Shown piece by piece: positions 1-12,800 of a stretch of 64,000 bases of DNA; the stretch's first letter is position 1; each line of letters opens with the position of its first letter. Origin of the DNA: Rhodamnia argentea (lineage: Eukaryota; Streptophyta; Magnoliopsida; Myrtales; Myrtaceae); the NCBI RefSeq assembly GCF_020921035.1, contig NC_063151.1, positions 23,132,934 through 23,196,933 on the forward strand, written 5' to 3'. A program made the translations under genes and the position numbers. Under the pieces are notes generated by a model. It did not search any database and was not told the origin of the DNA. It was given only the letters and a program-made list of their open reading frames with translations.

Positions 1-107
1 CTTGAAATTGAATGAGCATAGAGCAGCTGTGGGAAGTATTAACTGTGAATATATAGCAGTTAACATCACAGTCTTGGGAAAAAGAGTAACGGTTTTGGAA
101 AATTTAC

Positions 108-1620
108 CCGAATCTGCTGCCAGCATGACCAGTGAGCTTAGAGATGGTGAAGATGGAGAGGTCCTCATCTACCGGGGAAGGGATCCCGGTGAAATGAGGC
201 CAGTAATAAGCACGGTCGTATATCGTTTTGACATTAGGGCCATGGAGAACGGCCTCATTCAACAGTCCATCGGGATTGTTTGGCGCAGTCACGAACTCAA
301 TGATGTCTCCGGTGGTGTTGGTCGCATTCTTCCACCGTGCTGCGTCACCCTGAAAGCTGCAGCCCGCCGAGTCGAAGAACTCTGTTTGCATTTGATAAAG
401 CTACGAAAAAAGAAGAAAAGTACCGATACCCGGAAAGGTGAAATTGCATCGAAAATGAGCCGAACGACAGAGCGGGATGAATCATAGGGTCCACGAAAAG
501 CTAACCTGATAGTAAGGGATCGAGGCCACGACTGAAGCAGGATGTGAAGAGTTGTCAGGAGAGAGAGCATGGACAGCAGCATTGAGGAGTTGGGCAGAGC
601 CAACACCAAAAACAATGTGTTTGCCGTCTGTGACGGCATTCCCAACCTGGGAGTGGAGCTTCCTGAGGAGAGACTCAAGCTCTCTGGACAAGAAGGTGTA
701 GTCACTGAAGGAGTAGCTCATCCTGTGCCACCCCGCCACCACTACCGCACTGCTCTCTGCATGCTGCTTCCAGAATGGCTCCAAGAACAATGGATCTCCC
801 CTGCAACCAAACAAAAAATAACAATCAATCGACTGAATTAAGGAATTTTTCGAAAGAGCGGTAAAAATGCCGCTCTTTGTTCTAAGACCATAAACTGCTA
901 CGAACACAAGGGGATTTGTATCCTTCGAGTCAACACTCTCACAGACTCGTGATAGCCAGACAGGCCGGCCGTGCAAGTCTGAAAACTTAAAACCCCTATG
1001 CTGTGACTAAGAAGAAGGGTTCCGATCCATAAGCGACACATGCAGGTGGATCACTGATCCATGAACTTTAGCAAAATGTGAAAACGGAACAAAGAACCGC
1101 ACTCATGGCCTCTAACTTCACCACGTATTGCAGATGATAATGCTATAGGTGAACCTGTCAGTTTCCAGGACTGAAACGATAAAGTGACCCAAAAAATTAC
1201 AGGTAGGCATCTAACATTCGTTTGTGGAAGACATTGATCAAAAGTTACATGTTCGAACCGTATGTGTATCCTTAAAGAAGCACAGCTTTCAATCGTAATC
1301 TCCCAGAAAAGAAAAAACAAGAATCAATAAAGTCCTCATCCATCACATTGGCATCACACGAATGTTTCAAAGGGCCAATATCAATACTGATTCTGTAAAT
1401 TTCTCAGGAAGAACCTGTGTGCATGTCCTAACAGCGTAAAAAAACAGAAAGAAAAAAAAAAGAAAAGAGGAAGGATCTCATGCCCTGTTGTAAATGATTG
1501 ACGTGAGTTCAACTTAAAACAATGCACAATTGAGAGTGACGGGTGCTCTGCTCTTCCCCTAAGGGGCGGGGGTAGTTATGCGGTCGTTGTCGTAAGTCGA
1601 CGAGATTGATCGAGACGTAG

Positions 1621-1657
<37 letters not shown>

Positions 1658-1986
1658 AACCCATCGGCATTGGCAGAGCAAGAGGGCAAGAAGAGGGAGC
1701 AGTCTGGACCGCCGTAGCAAGTGTTGCACTCGCAGACTGGCCTCCCGTCGACCACCATCCCGTCGAGATACGCCCTCCCGTGGCCCGAGCACTCCTCCGC
1801 CGCCGCCGACTCGGCCTCCGCCGCAGCTCTCCCGCTCCAACTCAGCGAGCCTCGGGTATCCACCTCATCACTGCTCCGCTTCCACGCGGCACGGCGACCC
1901 ACATAAAGATTCACCCCAAAGAAGAGATTCGCAGTCAGGGAGAACACCAAGCACGACTTGTAGATTGAGCTCTCCGATCCGGCCAT
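108..1986 (-). CDS. Tryptophan aminotransferase-related protein (TAR3/TAR4-like), 5' part
   Basis: PLP-dependent aminotransferase of the alliinase/TAA1 family, cut by the left edge. Three exons are readable on the minus strand: 1986-1661, 800-506 and 400-108, joined in phase by GT-AG introns. Residues 11-28 form a hydrophobic signal anchor. From about residue 65 there is a cysteine-rich EGF-like alliinase domain (CSGHG ... CECNTCYGGPDC). The catalytic domain starts at GDPLFLEPFW and contains the PNNPDG motif, YDRAYYWP, and SKLTGHAGSRFG, whose Lys (about residue 295) is the expected Schiff-base lysine. The GHRMSY/EGF arrangement resembles Arabidopsis TAR3/TAR4 more than TAA1. Family members convert tryptophan to indole-3-pyruvate (TAA1, TAR2) or are uncharacterised alliinase-like enzymes, so the substrate here is inferred. 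The remaining C-terminal exons lie left of position 1. No breaks are seen in the visible part. Confidence 0.88.
1622..1656. repeat. (GA)n microsatellite in TAR intron 1
   Basis: Uninterrupted GA dinucleotides lie just downstream (in gene orientation) of the exon 1 donor GTTAGT at 1660-1655. On the transcribed strand this is a CT tract at the start of the intron. Confidence 0.9.
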
Positions 1987-3400
1987 GCTCCAGTCACCAA
2001 AACTCTATCCCTCTCTCTGTATCTCCAAACAACAAGATTTTGAGAGACAGAGAGAGAGTGTTTGTCCTGTTGTGGACATTAAAACAGAGAAGGAGAACGA
2101 ACGAGGGAATCGAGCAGAGAAGAACAGACAATAATAACCGGTGAAATAGTCTTGAGGGTTGGTGACAAGCATTAAGAAAACGACATCAACGAGACGGGGC
2201 GTTCGGCAGAAAATCCAATTTGTGACCAAAATAAGAGCAAAAGGTACCATATGCGATTTTCCTATTGCCGGGACATCATTACACACGAATGCGGATGTTA
2301 CCTTTTCTTCGCACCCTTGTCCTAATTGCTCTCGTGATGAATGATTCTACGATAATACTATCAAAGACGATACTATCTCAATTATAAATTCACATATTAT
2401 TATCACGCATATTTTATATAAAATGCTTATTGATTGTAAGATCGTTCAATAAAAAAATGTATCAAACTGTCGAGCTAGCGACTTTATACTTTCTCACGAA
2501 TTCATTCTCCATGCTGGCCGCGGACTGATGAGGACATGCCCCGGCGAACTTCACATGGGCAAACAAGAGAGCACGCTTTTAATTCACGCCGGCTGACCTA
2601 GACAACGGTTTCGAGATTCGAACAGCATTTAATAAAAAAGCTAGTGGACGATAGAATATCATATCATTTTGGGAAGCTCAAACTTTCATGCTTGGTCGTC
2701 GGTGCTGAGTGGCTGGTGATGAATTGAGAGCGAGGGTAGATAATTTGTGACTTTTCCCTTTAATTTTTTTCACCCCCCTTTTTTTCTTCAATGGAGAAGA
2801 TTCCATTTCAAGAAAATCCAATTTTCTAATCGACAAGATTCAGATTCCACGGCCGTAATAAACCGGACGCTATAAAGATTTTTCTACTTGCTTTACGCTG
2901 CGATAGTTTAGGCGTATGTTAATGCGGCGAAATTGACTTAATCTGAAATTAACTTAAAATATAAGAAGTGGAACGACTTCGAAATTGTAAGTCAAAAAGA
3001 TAATACCCCAAAGTATGGTTAAAAAAAATTCCAACAGAAAAAATGTCTCATGAAAATAATTAATCGAATATATGGCACGAGAAGAAAAGAAACATTTTTT
3101 TAATACATGTGAAAATAAGAATAAATCGTCGGAAATCAATCACACACGCACACACACACACACAAAAAAAGAAGTCCTTGGGCCGACCATTGCTATGGGC
3201 TTGCCAACCCAATGGGTTGACTTTTGTGGGCCTCTGTTTGACGATGAAGAAATTCCGAAAGCCCATTTTTGTTTAAACGGAAAAATTTCAATTTTGAAAT
3301 TCTAATAGAGTACAACTTTTAAAAAAAAAATCAATTAAGAAATTAAACCCCGGAGAAGCTGCTGTTCGTTTTCTGACACTCACCTTCCGTCCCTCATCCT
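1987..3400. other. Intergenic spacer, TAR promoter side
   Basis: There is no supported gene. It holds the upstream region of the minus-strand TAR gene and the upstream region of the plus-strand small gene that follows. An AC microsatellite lies at about 3138-3165. The short open frames have no recognisable family content and no splice partners. Confidence 0.5.
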
Positions 3401-3401
3401 C

Positions 3402-3418
3402 TCTCTCTCTCTCTCTTA
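3402..3418. repeat. (CT)n tract in the likely 5' leader
   Basis: A CT tract of the kind common in plant 5' leaders. It lies about 75 bp upstream of the first exon donor (near 3527) of the small gene that follows, which suggests that transcription starts near here. Confidence 0.6.
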
Positions 3419-4150
3419 AATCGGGTCTGACCGAATCGACGACCGGCACCCATCGCGCCGGTAACGAGCTGCCGCCGAACGCCGCCCGTTTATGGTTTTT
3501 GCTTCATTTGCTGCGTTGAAGTCAAAGTGAGTAATTAGTTCTTGGTAAGATCTCTTGCGGTTGGTCCATCGCCTTGATCTGTCTTCTCCTTCCAGATTGT
3601 TTGCTGATTCGCGATTCAAGATCGCCGGCGTCGGTTCACGAGCTCATTTTCCTCAATCGTGGTTCAGTTCTTACATTGATTAGGAAATTAGCTGGATTCT
3701 CTATCGCGGGGGCTGATTGCGTCTCTGAAATTGTACTTCCGTTCCTAATTCTTGTTCAGTAATCGCGGTTGTCTTGTGATCGTTTGGTCTCAATCTGACT
3801 GGGATGCCAACATTTTGAATTTCTTGGTCTTTCTCAATTTTCAAATTATGGGCAGCTGATGAAATCTCGAATATACGATGATCTGATCTGATCATTGAGT
3901 TTTCGGCTAAGCCAGAGCTCGATCTTTTTCGCAAACCACTTCGTTATCATTCGACGAGAGAGTTACCTCCTGATCCGAAACGATTCTTTGTTTGGGAGAT
4001 AGCATTTCGCTCTCCTGTTCATAGTTTTGTTTTTCCTATTTTGTGGGTTATTTAGTAAAATTTTCCTTGTTTGACGACCAGTGTTAGAATATATGAATAC
4101 CTTGCTGATGGCTATGTTTTGGCATTTGGTTTCTGTGGCAGGTAGAAGCA

Positions 4151-4723
4151 ATGAATTGGATTCAACGTAAAATCTACCTTTATAATGTCACCTTTGGGCT
4201 CTACATGTTGGATTGGTGGGAACGCTATTTGTTCAGTATCCTAATTCATAATTTCTTTTACCTCGATCAAATGTGTTGTTCCATGTCTTTTTCTTTGTCT
4301 GTGAACGCAGTCAATGTTCTCTCATGGTGTTATACAGTTAGTTTATTAACAAGTCCTGGAGTTCTACATTAGGCTTAATTAGGACTCTCCCATTCTGGTA
4401 CATGTCCGGGATTGATACAAAAATTTTGTTGCTTGCAATGACTTCCATGCTGTACCTCATCGAGAATTCTAGTCTGTTCAAAAGAGTCGTGTTTTTTCAA
4501 TGTCGTTGTCAAGGCAAGCATGTGGGTTTAGTCTGGATTGTGAATTTCCTTTCTCTTGAAGTTTATTAATATAAGTCATTTTTGAGAAATATGGTATGGT
4601 TTACCCTTTCTTCATGTTCATCTCGGGATTTCCTAAACATCCACAGATACTCTGGTAATTGTCTTGCTGTGGTTCATGCTTTACAACACTTCACGTTATG
4701 TAACTACGCTCTGCAAAAGGTAA
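4151..4723 (+). CDS. ssSPT: Small subunit of serine palmitoyltransferase (ssSPT), 53 aa
   Basis: Tiny ER membrane protein that binds the LCB1/LCB2 heterodimer and stimulates the first step of sphingolipid synthesis. The first coding exon, 4151-4235, encodes MNWIQRKIYLYNVTFGLYML and then DWWERYLF, which is almost the textbook plant ssSPT N-terminus. The second, 4647-4723, encodes NTLVIVLLWFMLYNTSRYVT then TLCKR and a stop. The central hydrophobic stretch is the single membrane span. The 53-residue length is close to the usual 56. A non-coding leader exon ends near 3527 at an AAA/GTGAGT donor and is joined at 4142; it holds a 12-codon upstream ORF at 3492-3530. A donor at 4720 joined to an acceptor at 5090 would replace the final Arg with a 27-residue tail, so the C-terminus may have two forms. 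Confidence 0.88.
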
Positions 4724-5339
4724 ATCAATAGTCTGATCCTTAGAATCTCTCTCTCTCTCTCTCTCATAGCCCGGCAATAATGTACTATCGTGTATGGAGG
4801 ATCTTGTCTCATGCAATTTTTCTAGTTTCTGAATTTCCTGTCATTAAATCACCTACTTTCATTTACCTCTAGTCGGGATATCCTACTTCTCCACTTTTGC
4901 TGTTAGGAGATTCTTATGGTACTTCTGTGAAAGTTCTTGTGTTGATTATGGCCTGAACTTGGATAGTGCGAAAGTTAATACTGAACTTTACAGAGCATAG
5001 ATTGATTTATCTCAACATTCGTCCTCTGTTGCAATCAAATCAATGGATGAAGAGCTGATAATTGAACTTTTCTTTGCAATGATGTTTCAGCATGTATGGC
5101 GAAGCGCATGAATTTGAGGGAGCTAAATGGGCGTGGCAGTTTGACAGAAGTGATCGACACCATAGGACATGATGCTCTCTGTTTCATACTTAGGCTTGGG
5201 AACTATTTTGGTGAAGTGCGCATGTGTCTCATGCACCTATCTAGCAAGAATTTTGTAATTGCGGTCTGGTCGTCAACGTTTTATCGGATCGGGACCAATA
5301 GCTGGCATGTGAAGTTTAAATGATCTGCATTACCCGCAA

Positions 5340-6800
5340 GACATTTTCACGGCTAGTCTCGGATGCCTTGCCTTGTCCTTTCCTCAAGTATTGTTATTCT
5401 TTTCGTACTTTTACCTTGACTATTCTTTGTGTACCACTACTACTTTCAAACAAGCTTGGAATATTGACATTTTGAAAGCTGTGCTGTGAATTCACTGGAA
5501 AGCAAAAAATACGGTAGTCCTGATTGCATTGAAAACCTAAGGCCCGAATGTACTCATCTAGTGTGCTTCCAATAGAATCTTATGTGGCTTGTTTTATTGC
5601 TTCTTTCACTTGGATGTATAGGGGGTATGGACTTGCAGTATAATCCTTTATGATATGGTTTAGTTCTTATCAATGTGGATTTGGGGGGAAAGGAGGCTCT
5701 CGTACCTGTAAATGGGTTCGTGCTTTCTAAGTTTGTATGGTTTGATTGCTCTACTTTCTGGTTCTGAAAGACCCAACTAAAGATGGACAGTCTGGCTCGG
5801 TTTCAGCACTTTTGTGATTTCAGAATCATGGTGTTATCTGGCATGAATCAGATTTGTGTAGTTTTACCATTGCAATCTGCATTAAAAAGTACAAAAATTA
5901 TGTTATGAATCCTATCTGTTGGCTATAGAATATTTTTAATCCGAAGGAAGTAATGCATAATCATTAGATCTATTGGCTGGGTATGTGGTCTGGCAAGAAT
6001 CAAACCAAAATGCAACGAATATAAACTAATAGTCTAAAAACTTTGGTTTAGTTATTAGATTTGTTGTCTTGAACATCCATGCTACGTAAAGATATTGGTA
6101 CTTAAGATGGAGCGACTCTGGATGGCATGTTGGGGCTCTCTCAGCATCCTTTCGAACTTGGAACTTTTAGAATCCGTGATGAATGGTGGTATCGTGCTAA
6201 ATGTTCTTGCAAATTTCCTCTCATTTCAGATACATTCAGAAGTGGAGTCACCAGTTACAGTTCATCTAAATTCACGTGTGAACGTGAAATATGATCAATC
6301 ACCAATAATTTACATTGTTGTGTTCAATGTATGAGCCTGTGTAAAAAGTTTTCACGTCTTTGTTCCTAAGAAGCTCAAAATGAGGGCCTCTCTATCGGCC
6401 TTGGTGGCGCATGAGTCATCATCGAACGCGGAGAAATGATTGTACAATGCACAGAAACGTCACAAAATCAAATGGAATGGTAAGCTTGCAGATTATATGA
6501 ATTTGTTAATGTATGTCAATAGATGGACGGACGTGCATTTGCATTTAAAACTTTCAAAAGTACATGAAGGAAAATAATCTAGTGCTGATATTTAGATCTC
6601 CATAACCAAAAAAGCTACTGAATGCTTATTGATATCGCCCAGCTCAAAAAGGAAATGGCCGTCACCTTCTCTCAACACGATCAGTCACATCGACTATATG
6701 ACTGATTGTACATAAACTACACGTGTGAAAATCGATGGCCTGAACTTCCAAAACTAGTCTCGCGTTGCAAGGATCATAAAATACAAACAAAGATGACTAT
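5340..6800. other. Convergent spacer between ssSPT and the carrier gene
   Basis: This AT-rich stretch must hold the 3' ends of two convergent genes. I see no splice-consistent coding sequence. The frame at 6095-6334 has no recognised family content. Confidence 0.4.
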
Positions 6801-6806
6801 TGAGAC

Positions 6807-9800
6807 TTAAGAGTGCCTATCAGCTAGTATCTGCTTTGTTCTTTCAAGTATACCGAAGAATATTGAACCTCCAATACCGATCCAGAGTACCCTTGGTCCC
6901 ATTCCCTGCAGCGCATGAACTTTTGATTACTTCAACAAGTCCATAAATCCATACTCGAACTTAGTTCTTTCCTCACAACCTCAACCGGTATACAAGACCA
7001 AATGGTAGTTCATCTATTCCTACCCTGACTCAAATTTGATTCGCCTTCATGTTAGAGTAGCTTCTGTGGAATTGAAGACATACTAGCGGAGCTTGGAAAT
7101 GCTGGGATAGCATAATACGATGAATTCAAAAAGGAAACACTTACACAAGGCTAGTGCAGGTAATCGGATAATTACTTATATTAACAGGAGAATAGGCAAT
7201 ACCCCAGAAGCTCAAATGGCCTGAAGCAAATGGTGAGACACAATGAAACCCTCAACCAAATGGAAAATAGATGAATCAACCAGGAAAGAAGAAAATATTA
7301 ACTTTTGGACTTGTGACTGTCCATTAAAGTATTCCCAACGGACACTCGTGCTAGTATAAGACCTGAAGAAGCCAGTAACTAGTTCTACAATGTGAATGCA
7401 CTCATGTAAAGTAATCGAACCTTCATAAGAGCAGCAGGTCCTTCTTCTTGGACAATGTTCTTGACACAGTGGGAAATACTTCTATATTGTTTTGTTGCTC
7501 CCTATATACTCAAAGAAGAAATAAAAGAAACATCAAGAATGACTGAGGACCAAAATGCAGGCATACCACACCTAAAGGAACCAAAACAAAGAAGAAAAGA
7601 TAAACACGCCCACTACCTGAACCATTAATCTAGTTTTAATCACATCAAGAGGAGTTGTTATGGCTCCAGTAATCGCACCTACAAGCACCACGATCTCAAT
7701 TAAGAAGTGTACATTGAGAGGAAAGTTGTCATCTGCCTAATCATCCAGCCATCTTAACCAGGATTTTATTAACAATAAGTCTAAAATTTAGGCTCATGAA
7801 TTCGGAAGGAATGAGCCAAGGAGAGAGTTATACTCCATGATAATGCTCTAGGGCAGGCCCCAATCGATGCTGTTTACGACTTAAGATATCTTCATATTGC
7901 ATTTAGCTTCTCAGCTAATAGGATGAGCCTGAATTTTATCAACAAGGTTGCCTCATTGGAACTGAAACCAAGAGGAGGTGTTACTAACAAAGTAGCAATG
8001 CTTTTCTACTGAAAGTAAATGACAAATATTTTGCCAGGTGTTATGATATTTTAGGACAGTGATTACAGTGATTGCAGTGACAGCTAGTCATGCATCACAG
8101 ATGGAAAGCAGCTCCAACAGAATATCTGAATTTTAGACAGTCGATATAAATTAATAAGTAGCAGTATTGGAGTAAAAACAGATGCAGTACCCCTTTAAAA
8201 ACTATACTCTAGTATAAACCTAATAGATGGTAAATCTACTTTTGGTGTATTCCCAGACGTCACAGTAATTCTGAAATCTGGAATCCCAGTAATTCTGATG
8301 GAGGGAGTACTTCTCTTTTTCATCCCTCCCGTTCAAAAGACATTACTACTTATATCGACAGTATTGAGGTTTCATCATTTCAACCTTTTAGATACATCTC
8401 TTTTGTATATCGATTTGATTTTTGATGGTAAGCAACAGCAACCCCTTATTAACAACCAAAAAGTTCTACTTTTTCAATTTGTAACAATGTACACGGTTTA
8501 TTATCTGTAAATTACCTTGATTAAGGGTTGTGTTCTCATTTTTTACCATGATAATAGTTTGCACTTGCATTCTGCATATGCAGCTTAACTCTACAATCAA
8601 AGTTTTCAAATAAAATAATCAGCCAGATTGCAACTCAGTCTATGAGAATAAAAAAGATATCGATTTTGCACAGGCAGAAACTTTACCAGCAAAAGCACCA
8701 ATGATAGCATTTTCATGATCTTTCAATTCTCTCTTGGCCTGCAATGAACCAAAAGAATTACGACATCACGACAGCAATTTCTTTCCCACAATTTCTTTCC
8801 CATGTACGAGAGATTTCTTTGGTTTCTGACATGTTTTATCAATTCAAAGCAAATAAAACTTGATTTTCTTTGAATAAGAATATTACAACATCCAAGACCA
8901 TAGTATGTCCTATGAGTGCATGATGACAATAAAAAACTGCTCTTTAATGAGACATGCAGACATTTCATTTATTGCAAGCTAATACCAAGAAAACGTTTTC
9001 CTCATTCGCTTGCTTGTGATACAAAAGGAGAACTTGTAAACCAAGGACGACAATAAATTGGTGAATTATCTATTAACTTGGGTAGTCTAGTCGTAGACCT
9101 TAATTAAACTAGAACTCTCCATAAGTAAATTGCTGAAATCAATCGTATGCTACGTCCTACAGAAAAAGAGGAGAAAAACTTACCACAAGCCTGTAGCCTA
9201 TGCGAAGTTGCTCATAAATGCAAAACTGCATAGCGTCAAATGGCAAATCTCGCAATAAAAAGGACCCATATCCCTACGTTGGGCATGAAAAATTAATATT
9301 TATCATCTTGAAGACAAAATAAAAAAAGATCATTCGCAGACCTCAGAAATTACAAGCTTCTCAGCTCACCTATATTTCTGTACAGGCAAATTACTATGCT
9401 TTGTCTGTTTCATTTCAAATAATACTAAGGGAGTAAAGCTGAAGACGGAAGACCACATTATCGATAATGATGAATAAGTGATGAGTAGTCAGAAATTTGA
9501 ATGATCTTCCAAAATACATCGAGGTCTACGTACTGCGTAAAGGCCCTTAAAACCCTCTCTGGCAATAATGACACGGACAGCACTAGGGGCAGAAGCAAAT
9601 TCCCGAGTTTGCATTATTTGTTTAACCACCTGGAAATACACAATTATAAACACCGACTCAGAAGGAGCTGAAATGAAAATGGCAAAAAACTTTTTATACC
9701 TCAGTGGGCACACGAACAAGAGAAGAAGCAAGCCCTCCAAGAGCACCTGCAGTCTGAATCAAGGACATCTCAATACAATATACGGCCTAATCTAGTTTAT

Positions 9801-12800
9801 AACCTTTATATAAAAAGAAGGTTATGATGAATGCATCAAACCCAAAAATATATCCCATTTACAGCAAATTTGTGGCCAAACCAAGAGGAACCTCGTAAGT
9901 TTGTAGATGACAGGCATGACTTATATAACTTGCCAAAAAGGAGGTACAAATTGGTGTTGCCTGGCAATGGAAAAGAACTAGAATATACCAAGACACGTAA
10001 AAGACTAACATCAAGGAAAATGTGTGTGCTCTTTTTGGTAATTTCCTCTCTTTCTTTTTCTTTTCTTTATTTCCTTTTGTACTTGGTTTTTTTTTTTTTT
10101 TTTTTGGGCCGCAGGGGTGGGTGGGGTGGTTTGGGAGTTGGGGGTTGGTTGCGGTGTGATGAAATTAAATCTAAGAAACTTCCATGCACAAACAACGAAT
10201 TATAATGTACCGAAATTGAGGAACCTACTAATGAGGAAAATGTTTGAGAAAAGCTCAAATTGGAAGAGAAATAATCAATGAGGGGTTTCAACAATTACCA
10301 AATGAGCAAACGCACTTAAGTTATCCGGAAAGGCCCTTAGCAATTTCTGTTTCGTTGGTTCATAGACACCAATAAATATTGCAGAAGCCCTGCACAGATC
10401 ATCAGTTACTGTACAATACATGACTTCAAAGACAGCCAGTAGAAAAACTTAAAGCTGCCAATATACTGTCAAAGAAGATGGAAATATCTTATGCTGTAAA
10501 GTGGGTGTACATAAACCAGGACAACTTCTGCTTTTTTTTATGTACATGCCTGTTTTGCTGCCTAAAGATGGCACACTAAAAATGCCCCCTAGTCCATCGA
10601 CAAGTAAAGAAGTAAAAAAGGAAGCATTCTGTCACTCAGCATATGAATAGGACACATATGAGACTCATATAAGCAGCTCCTGCAATGCAGTTGGCAAACA
10701 AGCAAAGCTACGTTTTGACCAAAAAAAAAAAATATAATAATAAGCAAAGCTACGTAACAAGCTCATCTTTTGACCAACTTCTCGGCCAATTGTTCCATCA
10801 TATAGGATAACCACTAACATAAGAGAAAGTACGCGAAACAATATGCATCCTTTTATGAATAAAATGAAGAGAGAAAAAATGCCACATACAATTGTACAAG
10901 TGATAAACTCCAAGGGCATGCCCTGATTTCTTTTGAAAGATCTTTACCAACAATAAAGAGTACTCTGAATACTATGTATCCTCCATCTGAAAACTAAAGG
11001 ACAATGATTGCAAGGGTCTTGGGTCAAGAGTAACTGAAGGTTTTTAATATCCAGAAGCCAAAGAAAGTCATGTCTACAGCTGCCAATCTGATGGTAAAAG
11101 ATTAGAAGCCGAGTAATCCGGTGAAAAATTTTCATTTCATACTCAGCTGGCTGTGCATAACCAAAGGACCTCAATCTAGATTAATTGTTCCAGGATTTCT
11201 CAGGTCATATTTCTCTAGAGAGCCTACTTATTTTTCATGTTTATAATCTAGGAAGGTACTATTTACATTTATGTGAAAGTGCAAACACAGTTCAAAGTTA
11301 TGGAGCACCTATAATAAATTCCAAACTTCATTCGAAGCAAATGCAAGATAACTTACTACAGCAATAACATAATAAAGCTCAACCCACTAGTAGGGCGGGC
11401 TAATCTCTTCAGAACATCCTTATGAGTGATCAATCCCTTGTAAAGCCTAATGTGTTGTTTCGAAACTAGGGAGGAGAGGAGAATTGAGGGGGTAGAGAAT
11501 GAAAGTTACTGAAAAACTAAAATTTTCCCTCCATCTGCTTCCCCTAATAAATGTCATTATGATTCAGTAATATTTGCAACTCAGAAACGCTTATCCAAGG
11601 ATTTCGAGTGCAAAAAAGCCATGCTCTTTAACTCTATCTCCTAACGGGTTACCTACAGGATAGCAGCTAATATTTCTCCGCAGTTTTAGAAGGACAATAT
11701 TGCATTTTTCAACATAAGTTTTCCTACATTTGACTCTTCATCTCAGTGATGTAATTTTACTGTGTCTCGGTGTGGATATACTGGCCCCTTTTCTACCATA
11801 GCTTCTGTTATAGGATCGTTATTTCCTTTGATATGCAGCTTCAGAAGGTCAGAATTGCCTATCAATTCAATTTGATAAGGAAAATGTTGCTTTCATCATT
11901 TATTACTTCATAGCCAAATGATGAGAAGATAGAGGAGGCAATAGTCACACAACAAGCTTCGTGGAAAGCTAATCCTAGCTATTTGCTCTTTCCTCCTTCA
12001 AGAATAATCTAAGGCACTATTACAGCTATGAATACTTACGGTAAAACACCAGCAAGATTTCCAGCCAGGCCAGAGTACAGGCCCTTCAATACGATTTTTC
12101 CGCCACCATGAGCTGCCTTAACATCAGAGTCATTTGCAGCCAATCAATATAATGCAAAGAACCAAAGTTAAGCTATTACGGTACAGTAATTACCAATAAA
12201 AGAAGAAAAGCGAAATAAGATAAGCAGTGATATAAAATAAAGTAAAAAGTTGCAATCCAACCTACATCTTCCAAACAACTCTTCCGGCTAAAACACCTAC
12301 AATTTGCCAAATGTCAAACTTTTAAATAATCGGGTGTTACGTTTTGCATATCGAGATTCTCTATCTGTATTAGACAATGGAGTTATGGTGCCCAACATTA
12401 GCTCATATATGTTCCAAAACAAGATAAATCACAAACTTCATGCATTGATAGCTTTAAAAAGGACAAAGCATATATTTTTCAGTCAAAGAGGTCATCTATA
12501 TGGTTTGCCAAAACACAGGGGATTAAATTATAACTTTCCATCAATTCAAAAGGTTTCAGCTTAACTTATAGCTGTTTCTGTTGAGATCATTGACACAGAA
12601 AGGTTTCAAGAGAACTTGAAGCGAACAGCTGTATTCAAACACAATAAATCGCATTTGTCTGAAGCTAACGACAGTAAAATAGGGAGAACAACTGCAATAA
12701 AAAGGCAGTATTCCAGATAAACATATGCCACTTGGTCAGTGGCAGCAAAAACAGCCCAATATTCATCAAAAGAAAATTAACTTCAAGTCACCAGAGTTGC

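Noticed and set aside
2520-2550. CTGATGAGGAC ... GCGAAC resembling a hammerhead ribozyme core
   Set aside because: The expected stem II between CTGATGA and GAA does not pair, and the final core adenine is missing.
10084-10150. T-run followed by GGGCCGCAGGGGTGGGTGGGG, considered as a second reverse SINE
   Set aside because: No box A or box B sequence and no target duplication around it.
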